From: Crocinitomicaceae bacterium
Lineage (GTDB): Bacteria; Bacteroidota; Bacteroidia; Flavobacteriales_D; Crocinitomicaceae
DNA: 64,000 nt
Direction of reading: 5' to 3'
Assembly (NCBI GenBank): GCA_016709005.1
Contig: JADJEU010000021.1
Coordinates: 62,001-126,000 of the forward strand
A model generated the notes under the pieces. It did not search any database, was not told the origin of the DNA, and was given only the letters and a program-made list of their open reading frames with translations. The position numbers were made by a program, and so were the translations under genes. Positions within the stretch are counted from its first letter, which is position 1, and every line of letters starts with the position of its first letter. Shown here piece by piece: positions 8,286-14,983 of this stretch.

Positions 8286-8440
8286 GTTAGTAAGACCGGG
8301 AAGCTCCGAAGACAATTGTGGTTGATTGAAAAAGTTCACCGGAGATCACCCGGCCGCACTGGCAATTTGTGAGAATTTTCGCCGGAGTGTTTTGTAAGCC
8401 TTGATTTTTTGGTTCTTTTGTATCAAGACAAAAGAACATA
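8286..8440. repeat. Structured intergenic repeat 'taagaccgg...cgccggag', copy 1
   Basis: This occupies the middle of the 362-base gap between 8178 and 8541. It is shared with 61766-61937. It has a first stem in which CCGGG near 8296-8300 pairs with CCCGG, extended by GCTCCG/CGGAG. A conserved core CGCCGGAGTGTTTTGTAAGC follows. A last perfect hairpin is built from GTTCTTTTGT and ACAAAAGAAC around ATCAAG (8412-8437). A minus-strand open frame covering it (8287-8517) is an artefact of the repeat. Nothing else is seen in the gap. Confidence 0.8.
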
Positions 8441-8540
8441 GAATCTTTTTTGTGTTGAGAATTTGGTTGATGAATTAAAGTCTGAACTACATTAAATGAT
8501 TCAGAAATTACAAGCACGAGTATTTAAATTATATGATAAT

Positions 8541-9113
8541 ATGAGAAACCTAATCTGCTTCATGCATACATCACTCGACGGTTTTGTAGCTGGACCCAAC
8601 GGCGAAATGAACTGGATCAGTTTTGACGACGAGCTCTTTGACTTTGTCGGCACACTGGCGGACAAAGCTGACACCGCTTTGTATGGAAGAGTAACCTACG
8701 AAATGATGCAAGCCTATTGGCCAACCGCTGGTCAAAAACCAAACGCGTCCAAACATGACAAAGAACATTCAGCTTGGTATGCCAAAGTTCCAAAAGTTGT
8801 TTTGTCAACGACACTGAATGAAAAAAATCTTGACAACACAAAAATCATTTCCAATCAACTTGCAGCCAACATCACGCAATTAAAAAATCAGGACGGAAAA
8901 AATATTTTAATTTTTGGAAGTCCGCGCGCTTCACATTCGCTGTTAAGTGAAGGTTTGGTGGATGAGTTTTGGTTGTTTGTAAATCCAATTTTAATTGGCA
9001 CAGGGATTCCCTTATTTAAAGGAATTACAGATCCGATTAAATTGAAACTGGTAGAAACAAAAACATTTGGCTGTGGTGTGATTGCGTTGCATTATGAAAG
9101 GAAGAGGGATTAA
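8541..9113 (+). CDS. Dihydrofolate reductase family protein (RibD C-terminal-like)
   Basis: A 190-residue protein starting MRNLICFMHTSLDGFVAGPN, the characteristic beginning of RibD-C/DHFR-fold reductases (SLDGFVA motif). It also has ALYGRVTYEMM near residue 55 and NILIFGSPRASHSLLSEGLVDEFWLFVNPILIGTG toward the end, all family hallmarks for an NADPH-dependent fold. A longer frame from 8496 exists, but the ATG at 8541 puts the conserved first strand at the N-terminus. Substrates for these stand-alone proteins are generally unknown. It faces the MerR/TipAS regulator convergently. Confidence 0.85.
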   Translation: MRNLICFMHTSLDGFVAGPNGEMNWISFDDELFDFVGTLADKADTALYGRVTYEMMQAYWPTAGQKPNASKHDKEHSAWYAKVPKVVLSTTLNEKNLDNTKIISNQLAANITQLKNQDGKNILIFGSPRASHSLLSEGLVDEFWLFVNPILIGTGIPLFKGITDPIKLKLVETKTFGCGVIALHYERKRD

Positions 9114-9137
9114 GGTAAGGCTTTTTTGAGAAAAGCA

Positions 9138-9159
9138 GGCACTGCTCGCGAACAGCGCC
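9138..9159. terminator. Possible hairpin between convergent genes
   Basis: GGCACTG (9138-9144) pairs imperfectly with CAGCGCC (9153-9159) across a short loop, in the 58-base gap between the convergent reductase and MerR genes. There is a T run before it but no clear T tract after it on the plus strand, so the call is weak. Confidence 0.3.
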
Positions 9160-9171
9160 TACAAGTATCAA

Positions 9172-9921
9172 TTACAAATTTTTCTCAGCAAAAATTTCCA
9201 TGCCATTGGATAGAAGCGCCGCCGTTCCCTTGCCATACTTATCATAATATGCGGTGAAGCGCTCATCACTTACGTAAAGTTGACTAAGACCTAAATAACG
9301 TTCTTTCGGAACTTCATAAAAATTGCAAACCCAGCTGTAATGATTTTTTACAATTTGCTGAACGCGTTTATCAGATGCTTCTATATTAAGGAGTTTAGAA
9401 AGATCTTTTCCAACATCTTCTCCTTGTTGCATGATGTTAGCCCATTCCGTTTTGTTTAATTTTTTGAGACGCCCTTCGGTGGTTAGTAATTCTTCTTCGC
9501 CCCATTTTTGTTTTACTTCGTTGTGGATGTTTTGAATTTCTTCTTTTGGAAATCCTACATACAATTCTTCTTCTTTCATTTCTTTTCCAGTTTTTAATTC
9601 TACAATTGTTTTGTCAAGTGTCTGAATCAATTGTTTCAGCCTGCCTGCTTTTTTCAGAAGTTCTTTTCGTTGGAATTCTAAGGCTTTCATCAGATCAAAA
9701 TCATCCTCACTGAGGATATCTTGAATCTGACTTAATTGAAAACCGAGCTCCTTATAAAAAAGAATTTGCTGAAGTTTGAGTAAATCGTTTCGATAGTAAT
9801 ACCGATACCTTGACTCAGCGCGTTCAGACGGTTTGAGTAAACCAATTTTATCGTAGTGATGTAAGGTTCGAACACTTACACCCGCTAACTTCGACACTTG
9901 TTTAACCGAATATTTTGTCAT
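9172..9921 (-). CDS. MerR family regulator with TipAS antibiotic-recognition domain
   Basis: A 249-residue regulator. Residues 1-70 form the MerR winged helix (YSVKQVSKLAGVSVRTLHHYDKIGLLKPSE), followed by a coiled coil (about 75-115, KALEFQRKELLKKAGRLKQL). The C-terminal region (about 125-249, including KHYSWVCNFYEVPKERYLGLSQLYVSDERF-type residues) matches TipAS. TipA-type proteins bind thiopeptide or other drugs and activate promoters with long spacers. A 17-bp dyad at 9957-9973 just upstream is a likely autoregulatory operator. The divergent neighbour is a rifamycin ADP-ribosyltransferase, so the pair may form a small drug-response locus. Confidence 0.92.
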   Translation of the reverse strand: MTKYSVKQVSKLAGVSVRTLHHYDKIGLLKPSERAESRYRYYYRNDLLKLQQILFYKELGFQLSQIQDILSEDDFDLMKALEFQRKELLKKAGRLKQLIQTLDKTIVELKTGKEMKEEELYVGFPKEEIQNIHNEVKQKWGEEELLTTEGRLKKLNKTEWANIMQQGEDVGKDLSKLLNIEASDKRVQQIVKNHYSWVCNFYEVPKERYLGLSQLYVSDERFTAYYDKYGKGTAALLSNGMEIFAEKNL

Positions 9922-9956
9922 GACTTTTTTGATTCGTTAAGACAAATGTAGGCTAT

Positions 9957-9973
9957 GACCTTAGGTAAGAGTC
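9957..9973 (-). promoter_or_regulatory. Dyad operator candidate for the MerR/TipAS regulator
   Basis: The segment reads GAC-CTTA-GG-TAAG-A-GTC, a near-perfect dyad 36 bases upstream of the regulator start. MerR-family regulators bind such dyads in their own promoter spacers. The assignment to this regulator is inference from position. Confidence 0.5.
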
Positions 9974-10085
9974 AAGAAAAAAGTGAAGTTTTTTTGAAAA
10001 GTATTGAAAAGAGTGAAGGCTAAATTAGATTTTTGGAAACATTTGAGCGTCGCAAAATGGAGCGTCACTCAAATTATTTGATAGG

Positions 10086-10118
10086 TTGGCCGCAGAAAAG
10101 CGATTAACTGTATTTTTG
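10086..10118 (+). promoter_or_regulatory. Promoter upstream of arr (TTG-N22-TATTTTTG)
   Basis: TTG at 10086-10088 and TATTTTTG at 10111-10118 fit the Bacteroidota -33/-7 pattern. They would start transcription about 95 bases upstream of the arr ATG at 10217. The resulting leader contains the dyad at 10169-10185. Confidence 0.5.
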
Positions 10119-10168
10119 TAAAAAGAGTCATGACAATTTCTTGCGTATCTTTTGAACAGCGGTGATGA

Positions 10169-10185
10169 AATGAGTATGACTCATT
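10169..10185 (+). promoter_or_regulatory. Dyad AATGAGT-ATG-ACTCATT in the arr leader
   Basis: A perfect 7-bp inverted repeat with a 3-base centre, between the arr promoter and its start codon. It could be a repressor operator or a small RNA hairpin. No T tract follows it, so it is not a normal terminator. Confidence 0.4.
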
Positions 10186-10216
10186 CAGAAAAAAAAACAC
10201 AATATAGAATTTGACA

Positions 10217-10663
10217 ATGGAACAAAACAAGCACGAACAAAAATCGGATGGATCGGGCGCCGCACCTTTTGCTCAGACTTATTTTCACGGTACAAAAGCT
10301 GACTAAAAAATTGGTGACTTAATTGAAGTTGGTTTCAACTCGAATTATGGACAACAAAAAAACGCAAAGTATATTTTCTTGTCTGCTACGCTGGATGCTG
10401 CCATCTGGGGCGCTGAACTTGCTGTTGGTGAATCACGTGAACGAATTTATTTGGTGGAGCCAACAGGAGAAATTGAAGATGACCCCGATCTAACGGATAA
10501 AAAATTCCCTGGTAATCCAACCAAATCGTATCGTTCAAAACAACCCTTTAAAGTTGTAGGTGAAGTTTCAATTTGGAAGTCACATCCGGCCGAACAAGTG
10601 AAAGCAATGAAGGACGCTTTAGAGAAACTGAAAGAGAAGGGAATTAATTCGTTGAATGAATAG
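10217..10663 (+). pseudogene. arr: Rifamycin ADP-ribosyltransferase (Arr), interrupted by an in-frame TAA
   Basis: Arr transfers ADP-ribose from NAD+ to rifamycins. Translating from the ATG at 10217 gives a complete Arr in one frame: YFHGTKAD, then GDLIEVGFNSNYG, then FLSATLDAAIWGAELAVGES, IYLVEPTGEIEDDP, LTDKKFPGNPTKSYRSK and a normal C-terminus (148 codons). The only defect is codon 30, TAA at 10304-10306, where the family has Leu (KADLK), so one base change from TTA explains it. The catalytic His (H24), a Tyr (Y52) and the Asp of EDDP are all present. The downstream open part (from 10379) lacks the catalytic His and should not be called a functional short enzyme. Whether the stop is real or a sequence error is open. 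Confidence 0.85.
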
Positions 10664-10876
10664 TTTATTCTGACCGCAAAAGTAATTTATTCGATTGCGA
10701 ATCCTTTTATGCTTGAACTTACAAGCTTTGGTGCTAACATCAAGTTCAATCGTGTTACCCTCTGTATTTCTTTCTGTCAATAATTAAAGTTGTACATTTA
10801 GTCAACGGTGTAGCACCTGCGATTCTATTTGGCCTGCTGATCGTGTCAAAATTGAAAATTATAAAAAGATAGGAAT

Positions 10877-11656
10877 ATGAAAAAATCAATCTTAACCGGG
10901 TTAATTTGGATCATCATCACCCTGCCTGGATTTACACAAAAGGAATGCCTGATAACAGAGCACTACGAAGATTTTATTACAGTCGAAAAAACAACCATTA
11001 ATGAAAAAAATTACCTGATCAAGAGAATTGTGGAAACGGATAAAAAAAGCTGTTTTTCAGACTTGATCAATAACAATACAACGTTTATTGACTACTTGTT
11101 GACCAACTTTTCTTCTAATGCAAATTTTCAAAATCTTTTATCATTGACGGATAGCATAGCATTGAGAAAGGCTTATTTTTTGGACTTAAAAAAGGATAGT
11201 GTGTTTAATTCGGTGATGACAGAATTGATCGCCAAATCAATCAGCAAAGAAATACCAAAGGATACGGTTTCAATGGATAATCTACTAAATATTGCGGTCA
11301 AGTATTTTTCCATTGTTGGATTAACTGAAGAGGGTTACTATTCTGGAAAAGTTTGCGTTGGTTTGAATGATATTAAAAAAACAGAAAAGGAACGAAAACC
11401 ATTTATTGAGGCGTTTTGCTTTTCATCAATTTTGGAGCATTACCAAAGTGAAGAATATAGTATGTATGATGAATTTGTAAAGGCAATTAAGGAATTGTAT
11501 AAAGTAAATCTAGGCATCGACAGAGAAGAAAAACTGTTGAGAGCACAAGGAGCGATGTATTTGCTGATGAGAAATAGTGAAAACTTGAATAAAATGCTCG
11601 CGAGTGAATATGAAAGCAACAAGGATTATTTGCCATTTATTCTGAAGACAAACTAG
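10877..11656 (+). CDS. Hypothetical secreted protein
   Basis: A 259-residue protein starting MKKSILTGLIWIIITLPGFTQ, a signal peptide ending near FTQ/KE, so export is likely. The mature part is mostly helical and lysine/glutamate rich, with four cysteines (CLIT, SCFSD, VCVGL, FCFSS) that could form disulfides. No domain is recognised. The gap upstream (10664-10876) contains an 8-bp inverted repeat (TTGAACTT at 10713 and AAGTTCAA at 10742) and a weak TACATTTA -7 element, nothing more. Confidence 0.65.
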   Translation: MKKSILTGLIWIIITLPGFTQKECLITEHYEDFITVEKTTINEKNYLIKRIVETDKKSCFSDLINNNTTFIDYLLTNFSSNANFQNLLSLTDSIALRKAYFLDLKKDSVFNSVMTELIAKSISKEIPKDTVSMDNLLNIAVKYFSIVGLTEEGYYSGKVCVGLNDIKKTEKERKPFIEAFCFSSILEHYQSEEYSMYDEFVKAIKELYKVNLGIDREEKLLRAQGAMYLLMRNSENLNKMLASEYESNKDYLPFILKTN

Positions 11657-11810
11657 TTGTTAGGGTGTGCGGTAAAAAATTCCAACGACTCAATTTTTTT
11701 TGAATTGTCTAAATCGCCGCATGATCGTTAAAGAGCTACAGATAATAAACGATCAATAAGTAAACTCAACTAGAAAAAGCCAGCCGGCATCTTTTGGTGA
11801 TCTTTAATTC

Positions 11811-12608
11811 ATGCGATCTGTTTTAACATTTCTATTTATTCTATTCATCGTTTCCGTTAGTTGTTCTTCTAATTTAGAAAAGGAGCAACAGGAAATTTCA
11901 TCAATTGTCGCAAACCGAAAACCGCAAAAAAATTCAAGTGACGCAGATCGGGAATATGATTTGGTGTTTGATCAACCGTTGGGAATGTTGTATGAAAAGG
12001 TTGATTCAATTGTTGAAATAATAAACACGCAAGACAAAGATATTTCAGAATTTGCTGATATGAAAAAGAATGTAGAGCGTGAGAACAAAATCAAGATTTA
12101 CAGTTTAGATCAACCCATTGATGGCACCAGAAGTATTCTTGTATTACCTGTGATTCAATGGAAAACTGAAAGTGGAGTTCAAGCAGCCAAACTATATGCC
12201 TACACCGAAACTTCTTACAGACATATTTATCCGTTGTCTGCTTCTGAAAATACATACTTACTTATTGGAGATACAAAAGGGGATGGTTCTTGTCATTTCA
12301 ATTATGCCTATGTCATCCAGATAAAAAATGAGGCTCTTAATTTAGAGTATCCTGCTTTTGGTGGCAGACCTTATCTGAACTTTTGCAATGGTGAATTTGA
12401 ATATGATGAGGATCAAAAAATTTTGAAGTACACTTTGAATGATCGATTTTTTGAGAATCTGGATGAATCTTTATATTTGAATGATCACTATGGAAAATTC
12501 AAAAATGATCAAGAATCTGGAAAAAAAATCTATGATAAAATTGCAGACGATTATTATGAGAAATGTGAGTTTGAATTGATATTTGAAGAGGATTTTTTTA
12601 TAAAATAG
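11811..12608 (+). CDS. Hypothetical lipoprotein
   Basis: A 265-residue protein with signal peptide MRSVLTFLFILFIVSVSCSS. The lipobox-like VSC places the lipidated Cys at 18. The mature protein is acidic and rich in Tyr and Asp (DREYDLVFDQPLGMLYEK; KFKNDQESGKKIYDKIADDYYEKC). It has a central strand-rich segment (RSILVLPVIQWKTE; YTETSYRHIYPLSASENTYLL). No known family. It lies between two other exported genes on the same strand. Confidence 0.65.
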   Translation: MRSVLTFLFILFIVSVSCSSNLEKEQQEISSIVANRKPQKNSSDADREYDLVFDQPLGMLYEKVDSIVEIINTQDKDISEFADMKKNVERENKIKIYSLDQPIDGTRSILVLPVIQWKTESGVQAAKLYAYTETSYRHIYPLSASENTYLLIGDTKGDGSCHFNYAYVIQIKNEALNLEYPAFGGRPYLNFCNGEFEYDEDQKILKYTLNDRFFENLDESLYLNDHYGKFKNDQESGKKIYDKIADDYYEKCEFELIFEEDFFIK

Positions 12609-12716
12609 TTGCGGTTAACTAAACTTTGTGACTTTCGGCCTCACATCGTTACTTGCAGCTATATCAAGCGGTCAATCAAAGTAATCACCCCACAAATTTT
12701 TAGTTATCTTAGCGCA

Positions 12717-14663
12717 GTGAAAAATGTTTGGCTTTTTCTGATTTCTATTCTGTGTTTTGGCGGTACTTCATTAGCCATAAACCGTGATTCTATTTTAGCG
12801 ATTACGCAAACTGACATTCCCGATTCTGAAAAAATCTCTAATCTGCAAATACTTGCAAGTACATCGGCAACTATTGAAGAGTTTTATTTGTATCAGCGAA
12901 AGGCTATCAGTTTGGCTGAAAAAACGCAAGACACCAAAGCAATAACAGAGCTCAAGATTTCCGAGGGTAATTATTATTTTGACCGGCAGCAAGATGATAA
13001 GGGGATGCAGGTTTTTTTAGATGAGATTCGCGCTGCTGAAGCAAAAAAAGATTCTGCGTCTGTATCGCGGTTAAATTATTCAGTGGGTGTTTACTATTTC
13101 TATAAATCGGATATTGACAACGCAATTAAATTCATGACTGCAAGTGTTGATGCTTATCCTCAAAGTGAAGCAGAAATTGGTAAGGCAAATTCAATTATGG
13201 CGTTGGGCGTTATTCTACAAAATTCAGGCCGCCATGAAGAATCAGTTTTATATCAAAAGCAGGCTCTAAAAATTAAAGAAGATGCTGGAGCATGGGATCA
13301 ATTACCCGTCTCTTATACCAATCTGGCAGAGCTCTTGTATGAAATTGGTCAAAAAGAGGAAGCGTTTAGTTTGCTGGATCGCTCGATTCGCGTGGCGGAT
13401 TCGTTGGATATAAAAAAGTCTTACTTCTATGCGCTTTTTGTCAAAGGAGAAATGTATGTCAATGAGAAAAAATTTACAGAAGCAATTCCGCTGATAAAAC
13501 CAGCTATTGCTTTTTGGGAGGAAACAAATTCATGGAAAGATTTAACGCGGGGTTATAATCAGTTGGCAGCAGCGTACCGTGGAGCAAATATGCCTTTTGA
13601 AGCCATGGAGGCTATGAATAGTTATATCACTTTGAAAGATTCGGTTTTTAAAGTGGATCAGCAAAATAGCGCCAACGATCTTGCAGCAAAATACGAGTCA
13701 GACAAAAAGGAATTGCAAATTCAACAAGAAAAAGAAGCCAAAGAATTTGCGCAAAAAGAAAAAACTCTGAATGAAGAAGCGGAGTTCATGCGCTCAATTG
13801 TTTTTGCCATCATTGGCGTGATTTTAATTGTCAATCTAATCTATTTCTACAAGCGTTATAAGTCGCAACGAAAAGATAAAGAACTTATCGCAATTCAAAA
13901 AGAACAGATTGAAGCGCGCAGCCAGGAGATAATGGATTCGATTATTTATGCCAAACGAATTCAGGCAGCAATTCTTCCACGAGAAAGTAAAGTCAAAAAA
14001 TTATTACCCGATTCGTTTATTTATTACAATCCAAAAGATGTTGTTGCCGGAGATTTTTATTGGTTGGAAGAAGTGAGTGATGGAATACTTTTAGCGGCTG
14101 CAGATTGTACAGGTCATGGTGTACCAGGGGCAATGGTGAGTGTGGTTTGCAACAACAGTCTTAACAGAGCGGTGCAACAAATGGGAGTAACAAATCCTGC
14201 AGACGTGCTAAATAAAACCAGAGAATTAGTCGCGGATGAATTCAATAAATCAGAAGAAAATCTGAAAGACGGAATGGACATTGCGCTTTGTAAATTTTCA
14301 GGATCGAAATTATATTTTGCCGGAGCACACAATCCACTTTGGATTATCAGAGATGGAAAACTGATTGAATTGAAAGGCGATAAACAACCCATCGGAGCTT
14401 TTGAAAAAGAATTTCCATTCACCTCACATGAAACTGAAATTCGAAAAAATGATTTGGTCTATATTTTCACTGACGGTTTTTCAGATCAGTTTGGCGGCGA
14501 TAAAGGAAAAAAATTCAAGTCGGCCAATTTCAAAAATTTCCTCTTGCAAATCCATCAACTCCCCATGCAAACTCAATTACTGGAATTGACTACCATGTTT
14601 GGAAAATGGAAGGGTGGGTTGGAACAGGTCGATGACGTCTGCGTTATCGGAGTACGCGTTTAG
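12717..14663 (+). CDS. TPR-containing SpoIIE/PP2C-type serine phosphatase, membrane-anchored
   Basis: About 648 residues. I chose GTG at 12717 because it yields a signal peptide (KNVWLFLISILCFGGTSLA) and sits 4 bases after a -7-like TATCTTAG; the longer open frame begins at a TTG inside noncoding sequence. After several TPRs (about 60-310, for example ADSLDIKKSYFYALFVKGEM) comes a coiled coil. One transmembrane helix follows (about 361-380, SIVFAIIGVILIVNLIYFY), then a linker with DSIIYAKRIQAAILP. The C-terminal SpoIIE/PP2C domain has PKDVVAGDFYWLE, AAADCTGHGVPGAMVS and IFTDGFSDQFGG. These proteins are taken to dephosphorylate anti-sigma-antagonist-like partners in response to periplasmic signals. 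Confidence 0.9.
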   Translation: MKNVWLFLISILCFGGTSLAINRDSILAITQTDIPDSEKISNLQILASTSATIEEFYLYQRKAISLAEKTQDTKAITELKISEGNYYFDRQQDDKGMQVFLDEIRAAEAKKDSASVSRLNYSVGVYYFYKSDIDNAIKFMTASVDAYPQSEAEIGKANSIMALGVILQNSGRHEESVLYQKQALKIKEDAGAWDQLPVSYTNLAELLYEIGQKEEAFSLLDRSIRVADSLDIKKSYFYALFVKGEMYVNEKKFTEAIPLIKPAIAFWEETNSWKDLTRGYNQLAAAYRGANMPFEAMEAMNSYITLKDSVFKVDQQNSANDLAAKYESDKKELQIQQEKEAKEFAQKEKTLNEEAEFMRSIVFAIIGVILIVNLIYFYKRYKSQRKDKELIAIQKEQIEARSQEIMDSIIYAKRIQAAILPRESKVKKLLPDSFIYYNPKDVVAGDFYWLEEVSDGILLAAADCTGHGVPGAMVSVVCNNSLNRAVQQMGVTNPADVLNKTRELVADEFNKSEENLKDGMDIALCKFSGSKLYFAGAHNPLWIIRDGKLIELKGDKQPIGAFEKEFPFTSHETEIRKNDLVYIFTDGFSDQFGGDKGKKFKSANFKNFLLQIHQLPMQTQLLELTTMFGKWKGGLEQVDDVCVIGVRV

Positions 14664-14699
14664 CGGACGTTCAACGAGCGACGAACGAAAACGCATGAC

Positions 14700-14858
14700 G
14701 TCATCGATCCCGACGCAGGAGGGATCTGGTTCTAGCTAACGTTCGATCGCCATCTGAAAACTCTCACGTAAAAGTATCTCGTCATCATTCACGCGTCCCG
14801 ATAACTATCGGGGTCTCGTCGTTGCGCGCAGTTAAGCGCTCAACTCTGTCGAAATGAC
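14700..14858. repeat. Dispersed 'GTCATCTCGAC' repeat, copy 2 (full length)
   Basis: This fills half of the 320-base gap between the convergent phosphatase and nrdA genes. The left end GTCATCGATCCCGACGCAGG and the right end CTCTGTCGAAATGAC are inversely related. A nested CCCGATAACTATCGGG hairpin lies inside. It shares AACGTTCGAT, CTCACGTA and CTCGTCATCATTC with copies 1 and 3. Confidence 0.8.
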
Positions 14859-14918
14859 TTTCGCCTTGAGGTGTTGTGGCATTAAGTGGTGATTTTGTTT
14901 GTGCGATGCAGCAAAAAA

Positions 14919-14944
14919 AAACAGCCGCTCGTTTGCGACTGTTT
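14919..14944 (-). terminator. Rho-independent terminator of the nrd genes
   Basis: A stem of AAACAG-C-CGC (14919-14928) with GCG-A-CTGTTT (14935-14944) and a 6-base loop. Read on the minus strand it ends in a run of T (14913-14921 is all A on the plus strand). It lies 40 bases beyond the nrdA stop codon and could also serve the plus strand. Confidence 0.75.
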
Positions 14945-14983
14945 TTCTTTTGTATTGTATGTGTAGATTAAGGGCAAATTTAT

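Noticed and set aside
8287..8517. Minus-strand 76-codon open frame
   Set aside because: It covers the structured repeat at 8286-8440 and overlaps the promoter region of the reductase gene.
10379..10663. Short Arr as an intact 94-residue gene
   Set aside because: It would lack the catalytic His, and the frame upstream contains the rest of Arr; one stop codon explains it.
10713..10749. TTGAACTT / AAGTTCAA inverted repeat before the 10877 gene as a riboswitch
   Set aside because: The loop is 21 bases with no further pairing or known motif.
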